From Tamarix chinensis (Eukaryota > Streptophyta > Magnoliopsida > Caryophyllales > Tamaricaceae), in contig CM060177.1 of the NCBI GenBank assembly GCA_030549775.1, positions 30,098,014 through 30,162,013 on the forward strand: DNA of 64,000 nucleotides, read 5' to 3'. Made by a program: the position numbers and the translations under genes. This document shows positions 24,831 to 37,684 of this stretch, in pieces. How positions within the stretch are numbered: the first letter of the stretch is position 1; each line of letters opens with the position of its first letter. The notes below the pieces were generated by a model. It did not search any database. It saw only the letters and a list, made by a program, of their open reading frames with translations, and was not told the DNA's origin.

Positions 24831-25378
24831 TATAATGAGGCCTAGCTAATGAAGTTGGACTTTTGATTGATATCATATGTAAGACCATTTATTTTAGTTG
24901 AGATGATATGTAAGCAGGCCTAGCCATAGTGTTGACATTTTTAAATGATAGCAATATTATTTTTTGAGTTGATGAATGTGACTGAGTTGATGAATGTGTT
25001 TTTTTAGGTAGTGGCAAGACAATGTGTTGTAAGTGAGAAGTGATGTGAACATGAATATTATAATAGGTATTTATAAGGGTTGAGGTATCCTATACAAAAG
25101 GGAAGATTTATAAATAGTTATCGTTGGAGGAAATACAATAACTATAGGGGTATTTAGTGCAACGTGAAGATCATTGTAAAAATAGTTAGACGTTTTTGGG
25201 TTTGGAAGAGTATATTATACAAAAGGGTAATCTCATCTTTTGTACTTTACTTATGAATGTTTGAGGGAGAAAATGGAGTAAAAAATATGTTTATAGGGGG
25301 TATCTAAGTCTTTTTAGGAGGTTTAATATGATAGGAAATGAATCAAGTAATTGGTAGTTATAATAAAGACAATTTATT
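24831..25378. other. Intergenic DNA, no gene recognised
   Basis: AT-rich sequence after the CACTA-2 relic. A short direct repeat, GAGTTGATGAATGTG-like, occurs at about 24,965 and 24,982. No coding features are seen. Confidence 0.45.
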
Positions 25379-25510
25379 GTTTGTTTGGAACTAATTATCA
25401 AAAGTAGTTATCTAAAATAACTACTTATTTTATAAAATTTTAAGCTAAAAATTTTATAAAATACGTAATTATCTTGAATAATTATTTTTTATAAGTAGCT
25501 CCAAACAAGC
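25379..25510. mobile_element. Foldback MITE, about 132 bp (MITE-1)
   Basis: The left arm starts GTTTGTTTGGAACTA. The right arm, reverse-complemented, starts GCTTGTTTGGAGCTA. Pairing continues inward for about 60 bases through TATCTAAAATAACTA and TTATTTTATAAAAT words, so nearly the whole element folds into one hairpin. I found no convincing target duplication. A degraded relative lies at 61,925-62,043. Confidence 0.7.
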
Positions 25511-26896
25511 ACTTAGTCACTTTGGGCAAAATTTTCACTTAAGCTAACTCTAGGTCAATTTTTTTTAATGCAAAATCAAATTGAGGGATATATGGTGTAA
25601 TTTTCACTCTATGTAAGAGCATATGAGTATAACAAAATAGGGGTAAGGGCATATGATATAAATCCCACTAAATAGGGGGGTACGTGATACATTTTCTTTT
25701 AAAAAATATATATAATTAAGTTCATATTTGGAATGAAAAATAATATTTCATGAAAAAGTAAAAACTTACAAAATAGAGAAAGAGATTTTCATAAAAATAA
25801 AATATAGAAAAATAGAATTTTCTTTGGTTGTGTAGCTAATATTTATTGTAGTGGTATCTTTACTATATACCAAGAAAAATAAATTTTCAATTTAAAAAAT
25901 TAAGCATTATAAAAAGAATATTTGCCTAATTCTTTATATAATTAACTCGTCTTTAATAGTAAATAAATCCTATGATTTTTTTCATTACAGTATCGTTTAA
26001 TTTGATCGTAATAGATAACTACTATTTTATATTTTATGTATAACGTATGTATATACACTTAAAATGTTTGATTTTTATTTTATGTGTGAGTAAAATAATT
26101 AAGTCACTCTATAATATCCACGAGAGCACGGAACATAAGTTCATGGGTGATACACCGAAGAGCATCTAATAAGATGCATAATAAAAATAAAAATAATGAT
26201 TAGTATATAATATATTGCTGATTATTTTATCATGAATGACTGTTTTAAACGAAATTATTATATATTATAAATATAATTATACTAATTGATTATAACAACC
26301 ATAACCATAATTATAATTATACTAATTAATTAGGCTTGATAATTATCTTGTCAAAGATTAACAATTGTCATATAACAGCTTAGTAATTATCTTAGTTATT
26401 ATTAGAATGTATAATATATTAATAATTATTATGTCTAATTTAATGATTATCCTATCACTAAACATTAATTATCATATTAAATTTTAGTGATTATCTTATT
26501 TGATTTTGTAGTTACAATGATTATTATGTTTAGTGATTATTATAATCACTCTTCCTCAATAAATAATAATTATCATATAATATTTTCATAACTATCTTTT
26601 CACAAAATAATAAAGATATATCTTTCGTACATGTCGCATTGTCCTACACATCTCCATGGCACTCAACAAACATATGTCATAAGCCTCTTCTTTTTTTTTT
26701 GTGTGTAAACTTCTCTTGTCATGAAAATTCTTATTTTGATAAAAATATAGTTATTTATCGTATTCAGGTGCATTTTGTAGAATAAATTTGGGTGTAGCAT
26801 ACAATTTACGCTGAACTTTAATTTGGTATTATTATTAGTACCAAATTGGTAGAAGAATAATCAATAATAAAGTAATAATTATGATGGAGATACTAT
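25511..26896. other. Intergenic DNA, no gene recognised
   Basis: AT-rich sequence with many TAATTAT words at 26,200-26,600 and no open frame of interest. I see no RNA gene or repeat end that I can name. Confidence 0.5.
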
Positions 26897-27385
26897 GGTG
26901 TTTATGAATTGAATATCCGATAAAAAAATTTAAATATTTAAAATATTGAATATTCAGAATTTTTTTTTGAATAACTAAAACTTTTAAACAAATCACAAAT
27001 AAGAAGTATTAGACAAAAAATTATTCGATAAAAAAATAATAAAGTAATCCAGCTTGAATCTATCAGATATAATGATTTAATTCGACTCTTAAATTATATT
27101 ATATTCAATTAATAATTCTATATTTTTAATAATATTTAACTATTTAATAAAAATATTAATTAAAAAGTACATAATTTACTAACATTAACTCATTTTTAGA
27201 ATATATAAATACTTGTATAATTTATTGAATTAGATATTATTTGTATCTGTCGGATTGAAGATCCGATTTATTTAACTTTTTATTAATTGAATCATTCATT
27301 TGATTGAAAAGATATTAAATTAATTATCTAATTTTTAAAGTCAAATCAATTTAAATATCAAACCAATTTATCAAATAGTCGTAGA
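26897..27385 (+). repeat. Dispersed repeat D, copy 1
   Basis: It starts GGTGTTTATGAATTGAATAT and shares ordered words with 34,136-34,705: CGATAAAAAAATTT, ATATTTAAAA, AAAACTTT, AAAAAATTATTC, AATCCA and AATAAAAATA. The GGTGTTCAT-type start is common to all three copies in this window. The type of element is unknown. Confidence 0.6.
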
Positions 27386-27658
27386 AGATTGGAATATCCT
27401 TAAATAAACAGTCGTAGAAGATAGGGATATCCTCCTCACAAATATTCTACAAGTCTTGACTCTTGAGGGTCCTGTCGATATAATAAAGCGCACGAGTTAA
27501 TCATGTGTCGGCTGCTGTTGAGCTGCAGGCAGCAGGCATTGCATCGCGCTTTCTGGCATACCATACGCCGTCGGGTTAGAGGCGTCCAGATATGAAGGAG
27601 TAATTTTAAAATTTAAACGGTCAAAGTTTTATGGGTGGTTACACAAGTTAACACACAT
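27386..27658. other. Short mixed-composition spacer, no gene recognised
   Basis: A locally GC-richer patch at 27,480-27,600 contains GGCTGCTG...GCAGGCAGCAGG. It stands out from its AT-rich neighbours, but I can assign no function. Confidence 0.35.
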
Positions 27659-28500
27659 TAAGTGCGCGTTTGATAAGTTGATTTCTAATATAGTATTATC
27701 TAAAGTATTAATAATAGTATTTGGTAACTTATTTGATATGAAATAAATTAATTTATATATTGATAATTTGATAAATTCTTTATTTTAATATGATGTATTT
27801 TTATTTCTTTATATATTTAAATTTAATAGTATATATGAATTAATTATAATATTAAATATAATAACAAATAATATAAATAATTATTATTGTGAATTAATGA
27901 TAAATTATTAAAAATAATTAACATTAATAACTAATCATAAAAAAGATTAACATTAATATCAAATATTATGCAATTATTAATACTATACGGGTTATTATAA
28001 TTATTAAAAATAACATATAAATAATTAATAATTAACATTAATATTTAACAATAATGATGATGAAAAATACATAATTATTATAAAAAATTTATAATTTATA
28101 ACATTGATTAGCAATAACAAATAATTAATAATAACTAATAATAATAATTTAGAATTAATTTCATTTTCTATAGTATTAATATTAATAATTAATCTAATTA
28201 ATAATGATTAATATTCACAATAAATTTTCAATAATAAATATTAATAATAATGAATAAGAATAATAATTATTATTATAATAAACAATTAATAATCATTATT
28301 AATGTAAACAATTAATAAAATTATTAATAATATTTACATAATTAATACTAATAATTATTAAATGCAAATAGTAATTATATTATTAATATTATGAACAATT
28401 ATTATATACTAAGTAATAATTAATGAATTAAATATATTTCTAATTATTAGGACTTAATAGTATCAATAATAGTTATTAATAATTAATAACAAATTATTAG
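27659..28500. repeat. Extreme A/T block, about 840 bp
   Basis: After a GTGCGCGTTTGATAAG start the sequence is almost entirely A and T, dominated by TAATAATTAAT words with very few G or C. It borders the copia-1 remnant on its left, where a 5-prime LTR would be expected but is not seen. It could be a large AT-rich MITE or decayed simple repeat. Confidence 0.5.
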
Positions 28501-28639
28501 TGTATAAGATGAAAGAGAGGCTTTAGATGGTTACTTAAGAGAGTGTAATAATAGTCACTTAAGACAAAGATAAAAGAAGCGAGCCAAAGGTTGAAAAGGC
28601 AATATTTCACAACAAGGTGAAATCGAGTAATAATTAAAA

Positions 28640-28681
28640 TGCTTCTTCTATAAAAGGAAGGAGCATATGAATAATGATTGC
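28640..28681 (+). pseudogene. Copia-1 gag zinc knuckle, mutated
   Basis: Fourteen codons read CFFYKRKEHMNNDC, matching the CX2CX4HX4C zinc knuckle of retrotransposon Gag except that the second Cys is Tyr. In the intact family this motif binds element RNA in the virus-like particle. Continuous homology before and after is hard to follow because of stops. Confidence 0.6.
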
Positions 28682-29039
28682 ATTAAGTATAATTGCCTAG
28701 CTCGAAAAGGAAAGTAATATAATCTCTCTCGTATGTTATAAATCTCATATAAGTAATATCAAGCACAACATATAATGAAATTTTGGAACCTTAGTATTAT
28801 TTCTAAAGGTTGTGTTGTGAATGATAACTCATCTATTATGGCACATGAGATTAAGGCATATCTCTATAGATAAAATAAAGAGTAAGTGATGAAGTACTAG
28901 GTATTCTAGATCTTATTGATTTTAGACTTGTGAAAGCTGCATCAAAGGAAAGAAGATAAACAAGTAAAAAGATATGTGTCAAGAAGTATACAGTTATAAG
29001 AGATAGTGCATAGTAGCCTTAATATGATAACAGATTGTC

Positions 29040-29642
29040 AGAAAGCTTCATTTCTTTCATTAATGAATATTCACATTATATGTATCTCTACTAGTTTCAA
29101 TGTGAATACACATTAAATGCCTTTAAAGCTTTTAAAGCTGTAGTAGAGAAATAATATAGTAAACAAGTAAAGATAGTGATATCATTTAAAGGTGAAGAGT
29201 ATTGTTCTAGCAACACTAAGGATGGAAAAGCACTTGATCCTTATATAAGTTTCTTCAAGTGCATGGGATAGGTTCCCAGTGATGTTGCTCAAAGAAGAAG
29301 CAAAACATTGATGGGCATGGTGCGGAGTATGCCTAGTAACTCTAATTTTTCCTAGTTTCTTGTGGGTTAAGCCATTAAAGATGGCTACATATGTATACAT
29401 GTACCTTGAATTAAATTCCAAATGAATCTATGTTGATAACACTTTTGAGATATTTAGAGTTTGGAAGTAGGATTCAATACATATGCATATTTGAGGATTG
29501 TCCATTTGAAGCGAGGGTATATAACCCAAATGACAGGAAGCCAGACAAGTGGACCATAAGTAAGTATTTTATTAGATATACTAAGAGGTCTAAGGATCAT
29601 TATTTTTTTGTCCATCTGATAACTCTAGGATTGTGGAGTTGA
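29040..29642 (+). pseudogene. Copia-1 integrase fragment
   Basis: The order of recognisable pieces fits the copia integrase core and C-terminal region. There is a GKQVKIVISFKGEEYCS-like stretch (the normal family has a catalytic Asp near RSDRGGEY; here it is lost), then AQRRSKTLMGMVRSMPSNSN, then FPSFLWVKPLKMATYV. A frame from 29,430 contains FGSRIQYICIFEDCPFEARVYNP and DKWTISKYFIRYTKRSKDHYFF, the region that usually follows integrase. Some of these quotes join open pieces from different frames. The normal enzyme inserts element cDNA into host DNA. Several frameshifts and the missing Asp make this non-functional. Confidence 0.72.
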
Positions 29643-30029
29643 GGATCTCTAAGTTTCTTGATCATAACTTAATCAACGGAAGAGATCAAATCTGAAGCTC
29701 GATTTCTAAAATTGATCATCTAATAGTGAAGAATTCTACTTCATGTACTGAATTAACTTTTAATCACGATGTACCTTAAGTAAATGTTATTGTTGAATAA
29801 CAAGTCAATGCAACCCCATAACTTGCTGATGATATTCTAATAGTGTAGTACTGAGCATTCTCCATAGGAGAATGTTGGTCTAGTATTAAGAAGTTCAACT
29901 AGGGAAATAAGGTCAACATTGCCTAGTGATTATTATGTATATATCTATATGAATATGACCGTGGTATTTCTGTTGATTTTGATCCCAAAAACATGCAAGT
30001 GTAGTATGAGAAGTTCCAATTTTAAGTTA

Positions 30030-31490
30030 TAGTATAGTGTTATAAAAGGTGAGACAAACTCTATGAAGGTCAATGATGTCTGGAACCTTATATAGTTACT
30101 TGATAGTGTTAAGCCTATTGGCTATAAGTGGGTCTTTAAGACAAAGGGAGAATCCTAAGGTAACATTCATGGGTATAAGGCTAGACTAATTACTAAGAGT
30201 TTTTTTCAAATAAAGGGAGAAGGAGTGTAAGGAGATATTTCCTCCTATGTTTACTAAAGACTCCCTGCACATGTAAGTGGCATTTATAAGTCATTTTGAT
30301 TTTGAATCATAGTAAATTACCTTGTTAAATGGTGAGCTAGATGAGGAGGTATACATGAAACAACCTAAAGGTTTCTTCTCTAGAAAGGATGATATTTTGG
30401 TATGTAAACTTAATAAAGACACATATAGGTTGGAACAAGAATCTCGATAATAGTATCTATATTTCCATTGAGTTATCTCTTTATTCGGTTATGAAAAGTG
30501 TGTTTTGGTTTATTGAACATACACTAAAGTTAGTGGGAGTAAATTGTGTTTCGCTGAGCTATATATGGATAAAGGTTTACTTACATAATATGGTAAATAG
30601 ATGCTTTATAAGGTGAAACAATTATTTTCTAACAATTTTGGTATAAAGGATATGGGTGATGCATCTTATATCATTAGATTGAGATTCATCTATATAGATC
30701 TTGAGAGATATTATGACTATCTCAGGAGACTTGTATCAATATGGAATTAGAAAAATATATATAGTGAAGGATTATTCACCAAGTGTATCTTCCATTGATA
30801 AAAATGAAAGAAACTATTAGCGTTAGTGCCCATGAAATACCATAGAAACAGTAATATGATGGACATCTAATAAGCTTATGATATAAATCCATATGTATGT
30901 TTAGGTATCCATAGAACCTGACATTGCATTTGCCGTTAGGGTATTAATATATTATTAAAGTAATTCAAGTATTAATCACTATTGACCACTAAAGAGCTAT
31001 AAAGTACATGAAAGGTACAAAAAGATTACATGTTTATATATCATTTAGCTAAGCATTTAAAGGTAATTAGCTATTTTGATGCGTACACAATTTGTTGGTT
31101 ACATCGATTCATGTAATCTACATCTTGTTTCATTATTTTATGTTGGCTAGTAGAGCTAAGAATTGCATAGCTATTTATTCCATGGAGGATAAACTCATTT
31201 ATTTATTTGAAGTTTCAAAACTGGGCGTGTGTGATTAAATTTTTGGTTCCTTTGTTAGAGTGATTGACTCTAATCTTTGGCCTTAGAGTTCTATGTGTGA
31301 TATTCAGTTGTCTTGTTTATCTCAAGGAATAATTAAATAGTGGGAGGCATGCCATATGGTATTAGCATTGAGTACTTGAATATAAATAAATGTGTTCTTT
31401 ATAAATTGGTCATTAAACACATAAACACTAATCCTATAGTAATTGATCATTTGACTAAGGGCATACTACTATTTAAGTTCAAGGATCACA
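30030..31490 (+). pseudogene. Copia-1 reverse transcriptase and RNase H remnant
   Basis: Frames give MKVNDVWNLI, then PIGYKWVFKTKGES, HGYKARLITKSF, LNGELDEEVYMKQPKGFF and a much-mutated stretch over the YVDD region, which I cannot read intact. Further on are EPDIAFAV-like sequence near 30,915, a KSKH-like region lost to mutation, and an IDHLTKG-like end near 31,445. These are standard landmarks of copia RT and RNase H, in the right order. Stops interrupt every block. It would normally copy element RNA into DNA inside particles. Confidence 0.7.
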
Positions 31491-31830
31491 TTTAATTATG
31501 GGCACTGGGCTCTTATGTCATATGTATTGTGTAATACATCATATGGTTAATATATCATGGTTAGATGTAATGAAGGTTGTATTGTGATCATTTTTCATTT
31601 AGTATGCGCATATATGGTTTGTTGAGAAATAACATATTAAGTTGTTAGACCTTGAATAAATATTAGATTTGTGTGTAAAGCTGAAGTTGTGGGTGAAGCT
31701 AGTACATTATGATATATAGAAGATAACTTTCAAAATATTGAAGGCTTGTCACCATGACATGTGTATTGGTTTTATCATTGAGTTTATACAAGCATAAGGA
31801 AACCATGATAAGAATCTAATTTATATGGAA

Positions 31831-31842
31831 CAAGTGGAAGAA
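31831..31842 (+). promoter_or_regulatory. Copia-1 polypurine tract
   Basis: CAAGTGGAAGAA lies immediately before the TGTTAATTC start of the LTR, as expected for the plus-strand priming site. Confidence 0.55.
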
Positions 31843-32674
31843 TGTTAATTCAAAATTAGTTTAGTAATAATAATAATAATAATAATAAGCATAAAGCGTT
31901 TTGTATATATTAAATCTAAAGCATAGTCCATTTTAATTATATATAAATTTTGGTCATAAAATTTATATTACATGATAATATATTAGTAATTAAGCCTAAC
32001 ATATCCCTCTCTAGCTAATAGTTGAGGGTAGACTTAGAGTTATGTATGTATATATATATAGGCATGCGTGTGTCACATGATAAAGATATTAAGGAAGATA
32101 ATTAAGATAATTATTTAATTATTTATTTTTATATTAAAAGTTGAAGAGGGAAAATAAGTGGTTATTGTAACCAACTCCTTTACTCAGCACATTAGGCATA
32201 TACGGGCATAATGTCATGCCTTTGGATATACTGAGAAAACAAGGCTTTTGTTTTGATTCTCCCAATTTCAACATACTTACATATACATGAAGAAAAGAGA
32301 AGATTAGGTGTGGCTTCTTCTCCAAATTTCTTATATGATTTCAATGTAAACTCAAAGCGTGAAGAAGAGAAATAAGGTAAGGCCCATATCCATAGTTCTC
32401 GTAAAGAAAACACGTACCATTGGGTTTGAGAAAGACAGAATAGAACTGATAAATCTTATTCCATTCATTTGGTAATAGTAATCAATTCCATCAATGGATA
32501 GAGACACAACGTACAATATATTTATAATTTATATATAGTATTCAATAATGTCAATTATGTAAAAAATTAATTATTTCATGCTTGTAGGTTTTTCCATGAA
32601 TTATGTATAATTGTGCATGAATTCGTACTAATATTACTTGATTATGTGATTCATGTCATAATTTTTGTCTAACA
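31843..32674 (+). mobile_element. Copia-1 3-prime LTR (about 830 bp, right end provisional)
   Basis: It starts TGTTAATTCAAAATTA just after the polypurine tract. The proposed end, TTTTGTCTAACA, is its approximate inverted complement. A TATATATATAGG promoter-like run is at about 32,050, and an (AAT)n run is at 31,867-31,890. With no 5-prime LTR for comparison, the right boundary is uncertain. Confidence 0.45.
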
Positions 32675-34135
32675 TAGTTTAGTTCAACATAAACTCTTTC
32701 ATATAAATGTTAATTTACATGATTTTTTTAAGTATCATGTCTTTAATAGGGATCAAACTATTCTCTTGAGTACAAATATTACATGGACCGATAAATCATA
32801 GTAATATGTTGTGTGGATTCCACTTGTAATCCTTACTTTCATATAAACAAACTTCGCCATTAATTGAACTCGTGCAATAATTTGAAGTCATATGACCCAT
32901 TGCTATAAGATATATCATCTCCAAACAATGTGCATTCGATAGTACTGCCTATATGAATTGGGCATATATACATATAATGCAATCAAGTGTCGGCCTACCT
33001 ATAACTATGACTTATTTCACTGAATATTAGATTTATAACTAAATAAAAAGTAATTGATCATTAAATAGCTTACCTGTTTACATTAATTTCGAGAAAATGA
33101 AAATCTCAGAGTTTCTAAAGATATTTCATGGGTTTGGTTTCATTTGCACAGTTTTGTATATCCTGATTTTATGGTATCATTGAGATATTTCATACTTTTC
33201 TCGTATATACATGTGAGTGAATATAAAAACTTACATACACATTGAGGCAAGTCATCTTAAGTATTTATTTTTTATACATTATTCGTATATTGAAATAAAA
33301 TAAATGACTTTTTAGTTATGTTCAACGTCATTCGTCACGTTTAAACGTAATAAAATTTTAATTTTTCATTACTTGGTGCAAGTGACATGCATTGTGTTTG
33401 GAAAAAATGATACACCCATCATGAATAAATTGACATAAAAGATCAACAAGTAGAATAATATATAGGATTTAAAACATCAAGTGGCAAAAAGATTATGTAT
33501 TTTTTCTAATGTTGACTTTTAAGCTACTATATTACTTTAAATCAATTGATCACGTGGATGGGAAAGTCTATAAGGGATTTGACTTTAAGAAAAAAATTAT
33601 GAATTTTTCTAGGCTTACTTTTTTTTCTTAAATTCTTTGTCAAAATAAAATCCCCTCCCCTCCCCCTCCATATAAAGCCTTAAGGCGCAGGCCTACAGCT
33701 ACTGCATGTATGCAGTGAGCGTGATGATTTATGCATTTTATATAAACTTTTTAGTTATTTAAACTCTATTCGAATATTAAACGAATCTGAGGAAAGAGTG
33801 AAAAAAAAAATCTCCGAACTTTACTCAATTATCCGTGAGGATAATCAAGTAACTGATTTTTGGTACTCCAGTTTTATTTGTTATATATCATGTTACCATC
33901 GCACTTTGTTTTGGAGGTTTACTATCTTACAGTTCTAGGTAAACAAAATGTTTATATTATTTTAAGTTTTTTCCTCTTTCTTGCAATTTTTCGACAACCA
34001 AACGTTAAAATGTAATCCATTTTACAGAAATATTTTCTTAGTTTCAGGTTAGTATCCCATGTGATAGGAGAAAATCAAACAGGAGTCGATCTTAAGAAGT
34101 TGAAGTAATCCTTGTAATATAATTTACCATAGTCA
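32675..34135. other. Intergenic DNA, no gene recognised
   Basis: AT-rich. A C-rich run at about 33,650-33,670 is followed by TATAAA at 33,671 and a locally GC-richer 50 bases, which looks promoter-like. No open frame or exon follows it. Confidence 0.45.
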
Positions 34136-34705
34136 GATGTATTCAAGAATCGAATATTCGATAAAAAAATTTCAATATTTAAAAATTTTAATATCTAAAA
34201 AAAGGTTTAAATATCTAAAGTTTTAGATTAAATAATAAATAATTTCATTAGATATCTAAAACTTTAAAGTATACAACAAATTAAAAATATCGGATAAAAA
34301 ATTATTCAAATAATAAATAATAAATTGATCCAATTTGAACCGATATTTAATAAGTACTTCCAAATTTAAATAATATTTAAATATTTAATAAAAATAATAA
34401 TTTAAAAGAACAAAATTTACTTACAATAAATAATATAAAATAAAAAATACAGTCTACAGAGACACACAATGATTTTTACAAATTTTTAATCCTTATCAAT
34501 AAAATATTTTGAAAAATAAACACGTTTTAGAAAGTGTGTGTGTCTATATATATATAATACATCATAGAAGATATTATTTTTATTTTTTGGATTAGATATC
34601 CAATTTATTTAATATTTTACTAACAATATCATTTATTTTATTTAAAAAATATTAGATCATTTATTTAATTTTTCAGACCAGACCAATTTATCGTATATCA
34701 AATAA
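34136..34705 (+). repeat. Dispersed repeat D, copy 2
   Basis: Same word order as 26,897-27,385, starting near GATGTATTCAAGAATCGAAT. It includes ATCGGATAAAAAATTATTC, TTGATCCAATTTGAACC and AATAAAAATAAT. It is strongly AT-rich and non-coding. Confidence 0.6.
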
Positions 34706-35035
34706 CATAAATAATATTTATAATAGCTTACTAGCTTAGCAAGATTTTCATATATTTTGATATTTTATGATAGTAAAGGGTCCAAATTCAGATACAACAT
34801 AATTAGCATTAATCAATCGTCACAACTCACAAAAGGTGGTGCAAGATCAATATCTTTTAACTTAAAAGTAACGGTTGGAAAGAAGAGAGGTGTTAGAATA
34901 TCGTTGGTCATTATAATATTTTAAAATTTATATTATTTTTAATGAATTTATATTTTAAGTGTAATAAAACAAGCAATTAACCATGAATAACTACCACTCT
35001 TTCAAATATAAATTTAATATAAATGTGTATGTTTG
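34706..35035. other. Intergenic DNA, no gene recognised
   Basis: An AT-rich spacer between repeat D copy 2 and the LTR end at 35,036. No feature is recognised. Confidence 0.5.
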
Positions 35036-36077
35036 TGTAACACCCCCATTTTTCACTACTCAAAAATCTCATCTTAAAACATTACGAAAGCGGAAATACA
35101 AGTCTAATCTATGAAAAATAGGGTGTTACCACTGTATCTAACACAAAATAGACATCTCACTACCTACCTCACATTAGACATAAAACTAAGTATCCAACCA
35201 ATCAAACATAAAGAAAAACTAGAGTGCGTATGAAAAAAATTAGAAATAGGAAAAATCAAGGTTTACAACCCAAAGTTACATAGGCTCCAAAATCCGTACT
35301 AGATATATCAGAAGAAGACACTAACTAGAATAAATCAGCTTTAAATGAGACACACCTTGGTCACTCAAAGACCACAAAGAAAAGTTTCTAGAAATGCCTA
35401 CTCTCAACAATCCAACTATGCTGAGAGGAGGATGGATTACTCACTGGCCGTCCTCAGGAAACTTGTAACAAATCTTCTACTCATGGGATTGAGTTGGGGA
35501 TTGCAAAAATAACCCTATTACTATGTATACATACTAAACAATCTAATCTACCACTATCATGAAGAGCATAGTACAAGCAATACCCATACCACATACTCAC
35601 AGTATAACCTACCAAAATGTACCTACAATTTTCCAACTATGTCATTCATGCATAATCACACAGATCATTCAAAACATATTTGGATCCACAAAAACATGCT
35701 TAATCATAATCATACTAGCATACAAGTGTATATATATTATAACATACATACCACCTTCTTAAGGAAATAGATTACTTAGACTATCCATATAGCAATGTTT
35801 AGAGTATAACTTGAAGCATAATGTAAAATCATAATTACATATATGACTTTCCAATCATAGATTTTATAATAGGTGGATCATGATTACAATAGAAATAGAT
35901 CATAAGATCATTCATGGAAACATGCTGTAAACCAAAAAGTGCACCACAATGGGGGCATTCAAACGAAACATATGATCGCCATAAAACTTAAGGAATGTAA
36001 ATGTGATTTACACAACCTATTCATCCTTAAGTGAGTTGTGATCTTTTTAAGTACTTATAGGGCAAAACAAGTCTCAT
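35036..36077 (-). mobile_element. LTR fragment E1, minus orientation
   Basis: It begins TGTAACACCCCCATTTTTCA and continues with ACTACTCAAAAATCTC and ACGAAAGCGG, then GGGTGTTACCAC. This parallels the first 120 bases of A2 (45,670 onward), so it is the 3-prime end of a related minus-strand LTR. A segment mentioning TACTCATGGGATTGAG at about 35,480 parallels GCTTATGGGAATGAG in A2 at about 46,160. It is cut off by the next copy at 36,078. Confidence 0.65.
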
Positions 36078-37684
36078 TGCAACACTCTTATTTTTCACTA
36101 CTAAAAAATTTCATTTTGAAAACCTTACGGAAGTGGAAAGTAATTAAACACTTAGTAAAAATAGGGTATTACCACCATACCTAATGTAGGATAGGTGCCA
36201 TTCGCAAGATTGACAAACCAAAATCGAACAAACCAATAACAGAGTCCTAAAAAATTGGTTAGATGATATAAATAGTAAAATCTTCCAAGTAGAATATCAT
36301 AGCGGTAAGAAATATCCAAGGATGCGGGAAAGTAAATTTGAACTAGAATATAGAGTTGAAATTAGAGTAAAACGAAATACAGTGAAGCCCTAGCTCTCGT
36401 CCATCAAGGAACTCTTTGAGTCTCTAGATGCCTACGCTTTCAACCTATGTCCCACATAAGATTGACCAACTACTGACCCTCCCCAAAAACTTGCACATGA
36501 CCCTCTACTTGTGAAAATGAGCAAATAACAGAGCAAATAGGCAAGTTAATATGCTCTATACTGAGCCAAGTTACCTCCTCAATGAACCTACCAACACACA
36601 AGACACTCATGCATATAAGACATATGAATAATTTCATGCATACTTCATCTAACAGAATACATGTTCTATCATGACCATGTTAAGTATAGAAGGTTTGAAC
36701 TACATATGACTAATCATGCTTGACACCCTATTACTATGTCATGGATGGCGGTATATATGATGCAAGTAAAATGATTCAATTAGTAGTAAGGTTACTTTCA
36801 TCTAGGCATGTAAGTTCTCTATAGGCTATTATTCATATTACGGATTATTTTCTTCTACTCTATTTTCCTCTTTACCCATAGTCTTATTTGAAATATTTAT
36901 TCTAATTATTAACCAAATATTCATTCTAAATTTTTATCATTATCAATGAGCAATGAGTTGAGTACCACCCCCATGGTCTCACATACCATAAAAGCCTATG
37001 AAAACCAAGGGACATAAAGTATAGGCTAAAGTAAAGTAACCACCCATGGGCGTCCTGGTCAAAGCTAAAACCACAAATGGACATAAGGTCAGGTTGAAGC
37101 CAAAAATCACTTAGGCACGTATCAATACCCCATAGTACATTATTAGTATCTAGAGTATGTAAGGTACTAGGATCTACTAGGATTCCGCTCAAAGGCACCA
37201 ATAATACCTAGAGGCAAACTAACTCCTGGTAGCTAATTGAGAATTGGGTAACCCATACACATACACAAATCAATTGTCTTTTACTTTATGTGATGAGTAT
37301 AATATTAGTGAGTTTACTTGATCACACAAGGCCTATAGAGTATACCAACAAGACATCCATATGCTCATTACATATTAACCCCTACTATTTCCAACTATGC
37401 GTGGAATGTAAAGGCTTACTCAACATTAGCCAATTTTAAGAGAATCCACCCAAGATAAATTTTTGTATTCCATTTCTCTTTTGATCCATCAAATAACTAC
37501 TCAGGTTTATCCGTCAAGACCCTTATAATGACCATTGAGTATATCATGTTTCATGTTTTGTTTAATCCCTCCATTAGGTTGTTAATCTAGGTAAGAAATG
37601 CATTTTACCCATTAAATAGTCATATAACAATGCTAGGCATAAATATCAAAGCATATTGAGAAATCTAGATCATACAATTTCACT
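36078..37684 (-). mobile_element. LTR fragment E2, minus orientation
   Basis: It begins TGCAACACTCTTATTTTTCA and repeats the E1 opening (ACTACTAAAAAATTTC, TTACGGAAGTGG, GGGTATTACCACC). It also has the downstream TACTTGTGAAAATGAG landmark at about 36,515. E1 and E2 are therefore two diverged copies of the same LTR end in the same orientation about 1 kb apart. The right boundary is uncertain. Confidence 0.6.

Larger units (their letters stand above)
28501..32674 (+). mobile_element. Copia-1, decayed Ty1/copia element with 3-prime LTR
   Basis: The gag zinc knuckle, integrase, reverse transcriptase and RNase H regions appear in copia order (integrase before RT). They are followed by a polypurine tract and an LTR. 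Every domain has stops and frameshifts. No 5-prime LTR or primer-binding site is visible; the left side ends in an AT block. The element is long inactive. Confidence 0.8.

Noticed and set aside
33650..33720. Possible core promoter (C-rich run, then TATAAA at 33,671)
   Set aside because: No open frame, exon or recognisable transcript follows, and the surroundings are repeat-like.
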